NCBI RefSeq assembly: GCF_900167155.1
Contig: NZ_FUXU01000026.1
Span: 1-53,085 of the forward strand
Length of the DNA: 53,085 nt
Source: Enterovibrio nigricans DSM 22720
GTDB taxonomy: Bacteria > Pseudomonadota > Gammaproteobacteria > Enterobacterales > Vibrionaceae
Direction: 5' to 3'
Of the stretch, positions 1 to 8,594 are shown piece after piece (the first letter of the stretch is position 1; each line of letters starts with the position of its first letter). The notes under the pieces are model-generated. The model was not told the DNA's origin. It did not search any database and worked only from the letters and a program-made list of their open reading frames with translations. A program made the translations under genes and the position numbers.

Positions 1-325
1 AGAAGGGGCTGCATTCTGGGAACAAGGACACCCTCGCAATTTAGCAGTAGGTTGTCAAAAGCTCTACGGCTCCAACAAGAAGTGGAAAAAGCGGTATGGC
101 TATCACAAGCGCTCACTATCAGAGACAGCAATGTACCGAGTAAAACAGCTGCTAGGTGGGAAATTAAGCCTAAGAAATTACAATGCTCAGGTTGGCGAGA
201 CTTACGCTATGATCAAAGCGCTGAACAAGCTTACAGGACTGGGTATGCCTGAAACTCAGTATATTGCTTAAGAACCGAACAACTTTAGGCTGCCATGTCT
301 TCCAACCGAATTAAGCAACAAAGCC
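1..325 (+). mobile_element. Right end of an IS5-family (IS903-like) insertion sequence, partial
   Basis: The window opens inside an IS. It contains the last 89 codons of the transposase and then a terminal inverted repeat. Read on the minus strand from position 325 inward, the end begins GGCTTTGTTGCTTAATTCGG, and the same GGCTTTGTTGCTTAA start recurs at 53019 on the plus strand as a left end. Terminal repeats beginning GGCTTTGTTG are typical of the IS903 group. The nine bases just outside (326-334, tcaaaacac) would be one copy of the target duplication; the other copy lies outside the window. Confidence 0.88.
2..271 (+). CDS. IS5-family transposase, C-terminal fragment (5' end off the window)
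   Basis: Frame 2 is open from the first base to a TAA at 269-271 and encodes 89 residues that begin EGAAFWEQGHPRN. It contains GYHKRSLSETAMYRVKQLLG, the conserved C-terminal segment of IS903-type DDE transposases, including the glutamate of the catalytic triad in the SETAMYR stretch. The fragment ends GMPETQYIA, close to the GMPES-type ends of this family. The N-terminal two thirds lie outside the window. No internal stop is seen, so the copy could be intact. A shorter ATG-initiated frame at 52-252 overlaps it and is a shadow. Confidence 0.9.
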   Translation, partial: EGAAFWEQGHPRNLAVGCQKLYGSNKKWKKRYGYHKRSLSETAMYRVKQLLGGKLSLRNYNAQVGETYAMIKALNKLTGLGMPETQYIA

Positions 326-797
326 TCAAAACACCTACAAGTTCTAAAAGACCATAGCTCACCAGTAACGCCAAAAATACCGCGCCAATTGGAACAATCA
401 AACCGACTGACACAGCCAGCTTATTGTATAAAAAAGGGAGCATGTCTTTGCTATGGAGAAGTTCTGGCCCCCAACCAAATACTACCAGAACCCCAAAAAC
501 CAGCCCAAGCACTTTGAAAAAACTGAATATTTTACTCGTTAAATTTGCCTTCCAAGAGCCATCGTAGAATGGGAAAACGGCACCAGCAGCAATTATTGCA
601 AGTGCGTACCACTGCGCGCCGGGCCCCAGCATCGATTTAACAAGAAACACCGTGTGATCTAGTGGAATGGTGGTTTTCCCACTGATGGTTATAGGAATAA
701 AAAAGAAAAATATCCCTATCGAACTGAGTAGTACTAAACGAAAGACCGCGACTAAATCTGACATGTCCCGCGCTGAATTGCTTCTGAAAAAAGCCAT
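326..797 (-). pseudogene. yjiH: YjiH-family membrane protein, truncated by the IS
   Basis: The fragment encodes the first roughly 157 residues of a polytopic membrane protein. It matches my recollection of the Vibrio YjiH family, which carries a nucleoside-recognition (Gate) domain; landmarks are the segments IPLDH, LGPGAQWYALAI and VPIGAVFLALL. The ATG at 797 is chosen because AGGAG lies six to seven bases upstream, whereas the longer frame to 875 lacks a good ribosome site. The reading frame runs into the IS end at 325 and continues with IS-encoded residues, so the C-terminal part of the protein is lost. The gene is divergent from hutU. YjiH proteins often sit beside histidine-utilisation genes, so a role in transport of histidine or a breakdown product is possible but unproven. 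Confidence 0.75.
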
Positions 798-901
798 GAT
801 AACTCCTATACAATTTATCAATTTTGCATATACAAATATAACAAGGAGTGCCGCGCTCGCCATTCGGGTTAACATATCAATAACATGACATATTAATACT
901 G

Positions 902-988
902 GAGCGTAAATCTTATATTAGACAACCAAAATATAAGCCCTAAACGTTTATCTTTTTGAATTTTAGAAACATAAAAAAATTTACGCTC
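902..988. promoter_or_regulatory. Nested inverted repeats between yjiH and hutU
   Basis: The divergent intergenic region (798-1214) contains three palindromic elements: GAGCGTAAAT (902-911) with its exact complement ATTTACGCTC (979-988), CTTATATT (912-919) with AATATAAG (930-937), and the self-complementary TAAACGTTTA (941-950). The DNA is AT-rich and no ORF is convincing. The elements lie 100-190 bp upstream of the yjiH start and 230-310 bp upstream of hutU, so they may be operators for the divergent pair. The binding protein is unknown. Confidence 0.45.
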
Positions 989-1182
989 AATATTCGCTCA
1001 AAAACAAAAACTATCACCACCAATGGGATTACTTTATTCGATTGTTTTTAAAGAATTACTTCCAAATGATCACGTCATAACCCACACATTGCATTCGAAA
1101 CAAATGATTCAAAAGTGAGCTTCTACTGGTTTATCTAGGTAAATCCAGTTGCCAGATTTTCTCTTCTTCACTTAGATGTATT

Positions 1183-1192
1183 TGTATATACA
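1183..1192. promoter_or_regulatory. HutC-like (GntR family) operator TGTATATACA
   Basis: The perfect 10-bp palindrome TGTATATACA lies 22 bp before the hutU start codon. HutC repressors of histidine-utilisation operons recognise TGTA-N2-TACA palindromes in Pseudomonas and enterics, and urocanate is their inducer. The position is suitable for repressing hutU. No hutC gene is present in the window. Confidence 0.5.
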
Positions 1193-1214
1193 TAAAGAGA
1201 AAGGAAGTGAAACT

Positions 1215-2906
1215 ATGGAAAATAATCGCTTGGATACGTCACGTTCTATCACAGCCGCTACAGGAACCAAGCTAATCGGAAAGTCATGGCTAACTGAGGC
1301 CGCAATGAGGATGCTGATGAACAACCTTCATCCTGATGTTGCTGAACACCCTCAATCTCTAATTGTTTATGGGGGAATTGGCAGGGCTGCAAGGAATTGG
1401 CACTGCTACGACAAAATTATTGAGGTGCTTGAAAGGCTTGAAGATGACCAAACTCTATTGATCCAATCAGGGAAACCTGTCGCGATTATGCCCACTCATA
1501 AAGACGCTCCAAGAATGCTCATCGCTAATTCCAACCTAGTTCCAAGCTGGGCAAATTGGGAACACTTCAATGAGTTAGACCGGAAAGGATTAATGATGTA
1601 TGGACAGATGACCGCGGGAAGTGCCATGTATATTGGGTCTCAAGGTATTGTACAAGGAACTTATGAAACCTTTGCAGCCATAGCCAAGCGTCATTTTAAC
1701 GGTGATGCAACGGGAAAATGGATTCTTACTGGCGGCCTCGGGGGGATGGGAGATGCACAACCGTTGGCTGCGACAATGAACGCATTCTCTATGCTCGCCG
1801 TAGAGTGTGATGAAACGCGAATTGATTATCGAATTAGAACCGGTTACCTCGATAGAAAGGCGACCACTTTAAAACAAGCCATGGAAATGCTCATGCTTGC
1901 CAAACTAACAGGCAAACCTATTTCAATTGGCTTACTCGGCAATGCTGCGGAAATATTCCCTGAGTTAGCACGCAAATATATCGTGCCAGACGTAGTAACA
2001 GACCAAACTTCAGCGCACGATCCGCTAAATGGCTATCTGCCCGCAAACTGGACGATGGAATATGCCGCAGAGCAACGCTTGAAAGATCAATCTTCGGTGA
2101 TAGGCGCAGCCAAGGCGTCCATGGGTGAGCAAGTCAAAGCAATGTTAGCTCTTCAGAAACTAGGCGCGATCACTGTCGACTACGGTAACAACATCCGCCA
2201 GATGGCTCTAGAAGTCGGCGTCAAAGATGCTTTTAATTTTCCAGGCTTTGTCCCTGCATATATTCGCCCGCTATTTTGTGAAGGTATCGGACCATTCCGC
2301 TGGATAGCCCTTTCAGGAGATCCAGAAGACATTTACAAAACTGACCAAAAAGTGAAGGAATTAATCCCAGATAATGTTCATCTACATAATTGGATAGACA
2401 TGGCTCAAAAGCAAATTCAGTTTCAGGGCCTTCCTGCTAGGATTTGTTGGGTCGGTTTGAAAAATCGAGCCATACTTGGGCTTGCCTTCAATGAAATGGT
2501 TAGGAATGGTGAACTAAGTGCGCCGATTGTCATTGGTCGCGACCATCTAGACTCTGGCTCTGTTTCTAGCCCGAATCGTGAAACAGAAGCAATGCTGGAT
2601 GGTTCCGATGCTGTTTCTGATTGGCCACTACTGAATGCACTTCTGAATACTGCATCAGGTGCTACTTGGGTTTCAATTCACCATGGTGGAGGCGTAGGAA
2701 TGGGATTTTCTCAACACGCAGGAGTTGCAATCGTTTGTGACGGAACTGTTGATGCAGATGCCCGATTACGGCGAGTACTCCACAATGACCCAGCGTGTGG
2801 TGTAATGCGTCATGCCGATGCTGGTTATGACATTGCGAAAAGCTGTGCCAAAGAACAAAACTTAGATCTGCCACTACTCGATCTACCAAATGTACCGAAC
2901 GAGTAG
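1215..2906 (+). CDS. hutU: Urocanate hydratase
   Basis: Converts urocanate to imidazolone propionate, the second step of histidine degradation (EC 4.2.1.49), in the cytosol with tightly bound NAD+. The 563-residue product has the usual family length. Visible landmarks are the glycine-rich [19 protein letters not shown] segment of the NAD-binding region and the C-terminal [20 protein letters not shown] signature. ATG 1215 is preferred over an upstream in-frame ATG at 1176 because AAAGGAAG stands just before it and the protein begins where relatives do. The gene is alone: no hutH, hutI or hutG follows, and guaA lies convergently downstream. It is divergent from the broken yjiH gene, and a HutC-like palindrome overlaps its leader. 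Confidence 0.95.
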   Translation: MENNRLDTSRSITAATGTKLIGKSWLTEAAMRMLMNNLHPDVAEHPQSLIVYGGIGRAARNWHCYDKIIEVLERLEDDQTLLIQSGKPVAIMPTHKDAPRMLIANSNLVPSWANWEHFNELDRKGLMMYGQMTAGSAMYIGSQGIVQGTYETFAAIAKRHFNGDATGKWILTGGLGGMGDAQPLAATMNAFSMLAVECDETRIDYRIRTGYLDRKATTLKQAMEMLMLAKLTGKPISIGLLGNAAEIFPELARKYIVPDVVTDQTSAHDPLNGYLPANWTMEYAAEQRLKDQSSVIGAAKASMGEQVKAMLALQKLGAITVDYGNNIRQMALEVGVKDAFNFPGFVPAYIRPLFCEGIGPFRWIALSGDPEDIYKTDQKVKELIPDNVHLHNWIDMAQKQIQFQGLPARICWVGLKNRAILGLAFNEMVRNGELSAPIVIGRDHLDSGSVSSPNRETEAMLDGSDAVSDWPLLNALLNTASGATWVSIHHGGGVGMGFSQHAGVAIVCDGTVDADARLRRVLHNDPACGVMRHADAGYDIAKSCAKEQNLDLPLLDLPNVPNE

Positions 2907-2941
2907 CCCTCCAATTTAAGAGAAACACAAAGCTGAAAAAC

Positions 2942-2968
2942 AAAAAAAGTCCGCAATTACGCGGACTT
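2942..2968 (-). terminator. Rho-independent terminator of guaA
   Basis: AAGTCCGC, loop AATTA and GCGGACTT form a stem, and read on the minus strand it is followed by a run of seven Ts. It lies 48 bp beyond the guaA stop and 36 bp beyond the hutU stop on the other strand. The plus-strand side has no T run, so it mainly serves guaA. Confidence 0.85.
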
Positions 2969-3015
2969 AGTATTGGGCTTATACGGACTAATGCAGAACA
3001 TTTCCAGCTGGAAAA

Positions 3016-4569
3016 TTATTCCCACTCGATAGTCGCTGGCGGCTTACCAGAGATATCGTAAACCACACGGCTGATGCCGTTAACTTCGTTAATGATACGG
3101 TTTGATACCTTACCCAAGAAATCATATGGCAGGTGCGCCCAATGCGCTGTCATGAAGTCGATGGTTTCTACCGCACGCAGAGAAACAACCCAATCGTACT
3201 TACGACCATCGCCCATTACGCCAACAGAACGTACTGGCAGGAACACGGTGAACGCTTGAGACACTTTGTTGTACAGGTCAGCTTTATGCAGTTCTTCGAT
3301 GAAGATAGCATCTGCACGACGCAGCAAATCACAGTACTCTTTCTTAACTTCGCCAAGAACACGTACGCCCAGACCAGGACCTGGGAATGGGTGACGGTAC
3401 AGCATGTTGTACGGCAGACCCAATTCCAGACCAATCTTACGCACTTCGTCTTTGAACAGCTCTTTCAGCGGCTCAACCAAGCCCATCGCCATTTTTTCTG
3501 GCAGGCCACCTACGTTGTGGTGAGATTTGATGACATGCGCTTTGCCCGTCTTAGACGCCGCTGATTCGATAACGTCAGGATAGATAGTACCTTGCGCCAA
3601 CCATTTCGCGTTCGTCAGCTTCTTCGATTCTTCATCAAAGATATCAACAAACACGTGACCAATGATCTTACGCTTGGTTTCAGGATCTGCTTCGCCTTCA
3701 AGTGCTTTAAGGAAACGGTCTTCCGCATCAACCTTAATGATGTTTAGGCCAAATTGGTCACCAAACATGTCCATCACTTGTTGACCTTCATTCAAACGAA
3801 GTAGGCCGTTATCAACAAATACACACGTTAGCTTGTCACCGATTGCACGGTGCGCGAGCATCGCCACTACAGAAGAATCAACACCACCAGACAGGCCAAG
3901 AATCACTTCGTCGTCGCCCACTTGCTCTTTAATACGAGCAACCGCGTCTTCGATGATTGACTCTGCGGTCCATAGACGCTCACAACCACATACGTTCAGT
4001 ACGAAGTTTTCGAGCATCTTAAGGCCATTTTTAGTGTGCGTTACTTCTGGGTGGAACTGCACGCCGTAGTATTTTTTCTCTTCGTTTGCCATCGCAGCGT
4101 AAGGACAGGTGTCTGTTTGCGCGATTTTCACGAAGTCAGATGGGATTTCGACAACTTTGTCACCGTGGCTCATCCAAACATCTTGAGTGGCTTCAAGTCC
4201 AGCAAACAATGCTGATTCACCAGTCACTTGTACTGCTGCATAACCAAATTCGCGTTCGTCAGAACCCGCTACTTTACCACCAAGTTGCTCTGCCATGGTT
4301 TGCATGCCGTAACATACACCAAATACTGGCACGCCAGAGTCAAATACATATTGAGGAGCACGTGGAGAGTTGGCTTCAGTCACACTCTCAGGGCCACCAG
4401 ACAGGATAATGCCATCTGGATTGAATTCACGAATATCCGCTTCATCTACATCCCAGCTCCATAGCTCACAGTACACACCGATTTCACGTACGCGGCGTGC
4501 GACTAGTTGAGTGTATTGAGAACCGAAGTCCAAAATTAGAATGCGTTGGTCATGGATGTTTTTAGTCAT
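3016..4569 (-). CDS. guaA: GMP synthase (glutamine-hydrolysing)
   Basis: Makes GMP from XMP, ATP and glutamine, the last step of guanine nucleotide synthesis. The 517-residue product has an N-terminal class I glutamine amidotransferase domain with triad Cys86 (in FGVCYGMQ), His173 and Glu175 (in QFHPEVT). It is followed by the ATP pyrophosphatase domain with P-loop SGGVDSS at 227-233 and a C-terminal dimerisation domain ending in KPPATIEWE. It lies 181 bp downstream of guaB in the same direction, the usual guaBA order. A hairpin in that gap may reduce read-through, so guaA could also have its own promoter. Confidence 0.98.
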   Translation of the reverse strand: MTKNIHDQRILILDFGSQYTQLVARRVREIGVYCELWSWDVDEADIREFNPDGIILSGGPESVTEANSPRAPQYVFDSGVPVFGVCYGMQTMAEQLGGKVAGSDEREFGYAAVQVTGESALFAGLEATQDVWMSHGDKVVEIPSDFVKIAQTDTCPYAAMANEEKKYYGVQFHPEVTHTKNGLKMLENFVLNVCGCERLWTAESIIEDAVARIKEQVGDDEVILGLSGGVDSSVVAMLAHRAIGDKLTCVFVDNGLLRLNEGQQVMDMFGDQFGLNIIKVDAEDRFLKALEGEADPETKRKIIGHVFVDIFDEESKKLTNAKWLAQGTIYPDVIESAASKTGKAHVIKSHHNVGGLPEKMAMGLVEPLKELFKDEVRKIGLELGLPYNMLYRHPFPGPGLGVRVLGEVKKEYCDLLRRADAIFIEELHKADLYNKVSQAFTVFLPVRSVGVMGDGRKYDWVVSLRAVETIDFMTAHWAHLPYDFLGKVSNRIINEVNGISRVVYDISGKPPATIEWE

Positions 4570-4671
4570 TTTGAGCAGTCTTATCGTTAACGCCAGCTAA
4601 GCTATATCGCTTGAGAATACCCAAACTGTATGGGTGTTCTGTCCTACGCTGTGGTTATGGGTTATGAAAAC

Positions 4672-4691
4672 GAGGCGAGTTTACTCGCCTC
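4672..4691 (-). terminator. Hairpin in the guaB-guaA gap (weak terminator or attenuator)
   Basis: GAGGCGAG, loop TTTA and CTCGCCTC form a perfect 8-bp stem. On the minus strand the stem is followed by GTTTTC, only a short T stretch. It stands 59 bp past the guaB stop and could lower guaA expression relative to guaB or stabilise the guaB mRNA end. Confidence 0.5.
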
Positions 4692-4750
4692 TTATCAGTG
4701 CTTCAAGAAAAAAAGCAAACGTTTACGTCAGGGGGGTTCTCTGCGAGAAA

Positions 4751-6214
4751 TTAGCCGCGACGGTAGTTTGGTGCTTCTTTGGTGATCTGCACATCATGCA
4801 CATGAGATTCCGCCATTCCCGCACCTGAAATAACAACAAATTCAGCTTTGGTGCGCATCTCTTCGATCGTCGCAGAGCCAGTCAGACCCATGCTTGAACG
4901 CAGACCACCCATTTGCTGGTGAACGATCTCTTTCAAGTGACCTTTGTATGCAATACGACCTTCGATACCTTCAGGTACCAGCTTGTCTGCTGCATTATCA
5001 GATTGGAAGTAGCGATCAGAAGAACCTTGAGACATTGCGCCCAGTGAGCCCATACCACGGTAAGACTTATATGAACGACCGTTATATAGGATCACTTCAC
5101 CTGGTGCTTCTTCTGTACCCGCAAACATAGAGCCAACCATGACGCATGATGCGCCAGCAGCGATTGCTTTACAGATATCACCCGAGAAGCGGATGCCGCC
5201 ATCGGCAATAACAGGAATGCCGTACGCATTTGCCACTTCAACAGCATCAGCAATCGCGGTGATTTGAGGAACGCCCACACCAGTAACGATACGAGTCGTA
5301 CAGATAGAGCCAGGACCAATACCCACTTTAACGGCACTCACACCCGCTTCAATCAGGGCTTTCGCACCTGCGCCAGTTGCTACGTTGCCACCAATAATGT
5401 CGAGATCAGGGTACGCTTCACGTGTTTCGCGAATACGGTTTAGTACGCCTTCAGAGTGACCATGAGAAGAGTCGATAAGCAGAACGTCTACACCAGCTTC
5501 AACCAGTGCTTTTACGCGCTCTTCATTACCCGCACCTGCACCAACCGCCGCGCCTACACGCAGACGACCTTGCTCATCTTTACATGCGTTTGGTTTGGTT
5601 TCGGCTTTGTGGAAATCTTTTGCAGTAATCATGCCCGTCAGTTGGAAATCATCATTCACAACCAGAACTTTCTCAACGCGAGCTTGGTGCATTTTCTCTT
5701 GCACTTCTTCGCGGCAGGCGCCTTCTTTCACACACGCCAGACGCTCTTTAGGCGTCATCACCGCAGAGACTTTCTTAGACAGGTCAATCACAAAACGAAC
5801 GTCACGGCCGGTAATGATACCCACTAGCTCGTTGCTTTCGGTTACAACAGGGAAGCCTGCAAAACCGTGCTTTTTGGTCAGTTCAACAACATCTGCGATT
5901 GTCGCATCTGGGTGAACAGTTACAGGGTGTGTAACAACGCCAGCTTCAAAGATCTTCACCTGGTGAACCATCTCTGCTTGCTGTTCAATAGACATGTTTT
6001 TGTGGATGAAGCCGATGCCGCCTTCTTGCGCCAGTGCGATAGCCAAACGCGCTTCAGTCACTGTGTCCATCGACGCAGAAATCATGGGGATGTTCAGGGA
6101 AATTGATTTTGTTAGTTGAGTACGTAAGTCAGCAGTGTTCGGGAGAACTGTAGAGTGTGCTGGAACCAGCAATACATCATCAAAAGTCAGGGCTTCTTTA
6201 GCTATTCTTAACAT
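4751..6214 (-). CDS. guaB: Inosine-5'-monophosphate dehydrogenase
   Basis: Oxidises IMP to XMP with NAD+, the committed step towards GMP. The 487 residues match the bacterial enzyme. The TIM-barrel core is interrupted at about residues 93-205 by two CBS domains, and the catalytic loop GSICTT places the nucleophile at Cys305. The phosphate-binding segment [11 protein letters not shown] and the flap region around SDRYFQ follow. It is the first gene of the guaBA pair and divergent from xseA. Two PurR-like boxes lie upstream, one overlapping the likely -35 region, so purine repression is expected. Confidence 0.98.
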   Translation of the reverse strand: MLRIAKEALTFDDVLLVPAHSTVLPNTADLRTQLTKSISLNIPMISASMDTVTEARLAIALAQEGGIGFIHKNMSIEQQAEMVHQVKIFEAGVVTHPVTVHPDATIADVVELTKKHGFAGFPVVTESNELVGIITGRDVRFVIDLSKKVSAVMTPKERLACVKEGACREEVQEKMHQARVEKVLVVNDDFQLTGMITAKDFHKAETKPNACKDEQGRLRVGAAVGAGAGNEERVKALVEAGVDVLLIDSSHGHSEGVLNRIRETREAYPDLDIIGGNVATGAGAKALIEAGVSAVKVGIGPGSICTTRIVTGVGVPQITAIADAVEVANAYGIPVIADGGIRFSGDICKAIAAGASCVMVGSMFAGTEEAPGEVILYNGRSYKSYRGMGSLGAMSQGSSDRYFQSDNAADKLVPEGIEGRIAYKGHLKEIVHQQMGGLRSSMGLTGSATIEEMRTKAEFVVISGAGMAESHVHDVQITKEAPNYRRG

Positions 6215-6266
6215 TGCAATATCTCACGCAAAAATAAAATACGGGGGTTCAAAATATTGCAGCCGG

Positions 6267-6320
6267 ATTATACTGACCGCGCAAACGTTTGGCTACAGAT
6301 TTTTACGAAAACGTTTGGTA
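6267..6320 (-). promoter_or_regulatory. guaB promoter with two PurR-like operators
   Basis: On the minus strand a perfect TATAAT lies at 6267-6272, about 50 bp from the guaB start. A PurR-like box (GCGCAAACGTTTGGCT, 6279-6294) covers the likely -35 position, and a second (ACGAAAACGTTTGGTA, 6305-6320) lies 26 bp further upstream. Both share the AAACGTTT core of the E. coli PurR consensus ACGCAAACGTTTTCGT. The region also lies upstream of xseA on the other strand. Confidence 0.7.
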
Positions 6321-6378
6321 TAAAATTTTACGCGCTTTACCATTAATTCATTGTCTTGAAATCCAAGGTTTATTTCAC

Positions 6379-7707
6379 ATGACTGTCTCCAACGAAAACA
6401 TCTACACCGTCTCCAGACTGAATGCAGAGGTACGCCTTCTGCTAGAAAACGAAATGGGGATTGTTTGGCTGGTTGGCGAGATTTCAAACCTCACCGTCCC
6501 CGTGTCAGGTCACTGGTATTTCACTCTCAAAGATCGTCAGGCTCAGGTTAAATGCGCTATGTTTCGCGGAAATAACCGTCGTGTGACATTTAAGCCTGCA
6601 AACGGGAATCAAGTGCTCGTCAGAGCAAGATTGTCGCTGTATGAACCACGTGGTGATTACCAAATCATCGTCGAAAGTATGCAACCTGAAGGTGATGGAT
6701 TGCTTCAACAGCAGTTCGAAAAACTGAAAATGCAGCTTTCTGCCGAAGGATTATTCGCCGCCGCAATCAAGAAGTCCCTTCCTGAACAACCCAAACGCGT
6801 TGGTATCATCACCTCAAGTACTGGCGCAGCCCTGCATGACATCCTGCATGTTTTAAAACGCCGAGACCCAAGCCTTCCTGTGGTCATCTACCCCACTCAG
6901 GTGCAAGGCAAAGACGCCGCCATTCAGATTGCACAAGCGATTGGCCGCGCCAACAGCCGCAATGAGTGTGATGTACTGATTGTTGGACGTGGCGGCGGCT
7001 CTCTGGAAGATTTGTGGTGTTTTAATGAAGAAATTGTTGCCCGCACGATTGCCGCAAGCTCCATTCCAATAGTCAGTGCCGTTGGTCATGAAGTGGATGT
7101 CACGATTGCTGATTTTGTTGCCGACGTTCGTGCACCAACGCCTTCTGCTGCGGCAGAACTCGTAAGCAGAGATACTTCACTGCGAGCACAACAACTACTG
7201 CAACGGACAGACAGACTCACCCATCGATTTGACGCACAGCTTGTGTCTTACCGTGACAAACTAACACGCTTACAGCACCGCTTAGCGATTCAGCATCCTC
7301 AAGCGCGGTTGCAGCAGCAAGCCCAACAGTTTGATGATTTGGAATACCGACTGAATCTGGCCATGCGCACTACCTTGCAACGAGAAGCGCAACGTATAGA
7401 CCATCTGAGCCAAAGATTGGAACGCTATTCCCCATCGACCCGTATTCGAAGCGACAAAGTACAATTGGCGTATACCAAGGGCAAACTCATTGATGCTATG
7501 AAGCACCTGCTACGTCAGCAGCAGCATGCGCTAGCGTTGAAGATGGAAACATTGGATGCGGTTAGCCCTCTGGCTACATTGGCGCGAGGTTATTCAATTA
7601 CTCGTGATGCACGAGGAGCAGTGATCCGATCTGGCGAAACGGTAAAAGAAGGCGATCTGATCTCCACAACAGTTGCAGACAGCGAGATCCGATCTCGCGT
7701 TATCTAA
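6379..7707 (+). CDS. xseA: Exodeoxyribonuclease VII large subunit
   Basis: Large subunit of exonuclease VII, which with XseB degrades single-stranded DNA from both ends in mismatch repair and in clearing damaged DNA. The 442-residue protein has an N-terminal OB-fold nucleic-acid-binding domain (about 1-105), the nuclease core with RVGIITSSTGAALHDILHVL, GRGGGSLEDLW and AVGHEVDVTIADFVADVRAPTPS, and a long coiled-coil region (about 270-400). ATG 6379 is chosen because family members begin near this point; the frame is open 90 bp further upstream with no evidence of use. It is divergent from guaB, as in other Vibrionaceae. xseB is elsewhere. Confidence 0.96.
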   Translation: MTVSNENIYTVSRLNAEVRLLLENEMGIVWLVGEISNLTVPVSGHWYFTLKDRQAQVKCAMFRGNNRRVTFKPANGNQVLVRARLSLYEPRGDYQIIVESMQPEGDGLLQQQFEKLKMQLSAEGLFAAAIKKSLPEQPKRVGIITSSTGAALHDILHVLKRRDPSLPVVIYPTQVQGKDAAIQIAQAIGRANSRNECDVLIVGRGGGSLEDLWCFNEEIVARTIAASSIPIVSAVGHEVDVTIADFVADVRAPTPSAAAELVSRDTSLRAQQLLQRTDRLTHRFDAQLVSYRDKLTRLQHRLAIQHPQARLQQQAQQFDDLEYRLNLAMRTTLQREAQRIDHLSQRLERYSPSTRIRSDKVQLAYTKGKLIDAMKHLLRQQQHALALKMETLDAVSPLATLARGYSITRDARGAVIRSGETVKEGDLISTTVADSEIRSRVI

Positions 7708-7727
7708 ATAACATGCAGATCCATGAT

Positions 7728-7754
7728 AACGGTGTCTTTATGACACCGTTTTTC
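7728..7754 (+). terminator. Terminator of xseA
   Basis: AACGGTGTC, loop TTTAT and GACACCGTT form a 9-bp stem that is followed on the plus strand by TTTCGTT. It stands 20 bp after the xseA stop and overlaps the last codons of the convergent yfgJ gene. Confidence 0.8.
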
Positions 7755-7971
7755 GTTCCTCAAAGACTGTGTTCACGCCGGAACGCGATTTTAGCTCGTT
7801 ACAGCTATGGCAAAAATAATTCGTCGCTCCGCATGCTTGTAAACGCTCTACTTGCGCATCACAGACTAAACAAAAACCTTGTTTAATGAAGGTTTTATCA
7901 CAAGCATGGCAATCATAATTGCCATTATTCCAACTCAATGCTTCCCCACATTCAGGGCATGTATTTTCCAT
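7738..7971 (-). CDS. yfgJ: Zinc-ribbon protein YfgJ
   Basis: A small protein of 77 residues that resembles E. coli YfgJ (71 residues). It carries CxxC pairs for two zinc ribbons: CPECG and CHAC near the N-terminus, then CLVC and CHSC. The conserved ACGATNYFC segment corresponds to ACGAVDYFC of E. coli. The start at 7971 (MENTCPECG) is preferred because GGAG lies eight bases upstream; the ATG six bases earlier is too close to that site, and the frame open to 8013 has no ribosome site. Function is unknown. In V. cholerae its equivalent borders the crtS locus. Confidence 0.75.
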   Translation of the reverse strand: MENTCPECGEALSWNNGNYDCHACDKTFIKQGFCLVCDAQVERLQACGATNYFCHSCNELKSRSGVNTVFEERKTVS

Positions 7972-8013
7972 TTCCATCACTCCAGACAAATCTATCTCTC
8001 CGCTTTCTTGCAA

Positions 8014-8554
8014 AGATATGCGTTGAGATCTTTTCTTGGCTATTCTAACGGTAATAACATCAAAAAATGAACAGCCTCTTGCTGGATCCTACAATGATCG
8101 TCAGATCGCAGCTTTATAGGGATCCGATCAGCGATCTACCCCCAAAAGAATATTTATCAATACAACTCCCGAAAGCATAAGTTACATGTTCTGCATATGG
8201 ATTTTTAAAAGGATAATATATTAAACACCAAATACTAAATCCAATATATCGATATTAAATAAATATAAGGTGCATTGTTAGCCGCGCAATAAATGTTCTT
8301 TGTGGCCTAGAACGATATTTCCTGCCAAATCGATGATTTTATGTGATGAGGATCAACTTAATTGTGTAAACTGAAACTCTGATCTGTCATGAATCTATAC
8401 AGATCAGCGGGGCGCAATACATTGATCTGGCAGAATTACGGTAGAAATCGAACGAATGTATCCGGAAGAATGGCATTTTGTATAAATTACATGAGGTGAA
8501 TTTCAATTGACCAAGCAGAACTAAACACTGCTCTTGTCCATTGCTTTCAGACAT
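8014..8554. other. crtS: Gene-free GATC-rich region, candidate crtS replication-control site
   Basis: This gap between yfgJ and der has no credible ORF. It contains ten GATC sites in two clusters: six between 8085 and 8136 and four between 8351 and 8427. The second cluster includes a perfect 9-bp inverted repeat, CTGATCTGT (8379-8387) and ACAGATCAG (8399-8407). A further pair is AGATCGC (8103-8109) and GCGATCT (8131-8137). From memory, V. cholerae crtS, the chromosome-1 site whose duplication lets RctB fire the chromosome-2 origin, lies in the equivalent interval (VC0764-VC0765). The assignment rests on position and composition; the crtS sequence itself was not compared. Confidence 0.5.
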
Positions 8555-8583
8555 AAAAAAACCGACCTTAAGGTCGGTTTTTT
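8555..8583 (-). terminator. Terminator of der (bidirectional shape)
   Basis: AAAAAACCGACC, loop TTAA and GGTCGGTTTTTT form a near-symmetrical hairpin with T runs on both strands. It lies 12 bp after the der stop codon and would also insulate the region 8014-8554. Confidence 0.9.
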
Positions 8584-8594
8584 AGATTTAAGCG

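Noticed and set aside
2662-2943. Minus-strand ORF inside the 3' end of hutU
   Set aside because: It is a shadow of a well-supported gene with no family resemblance.
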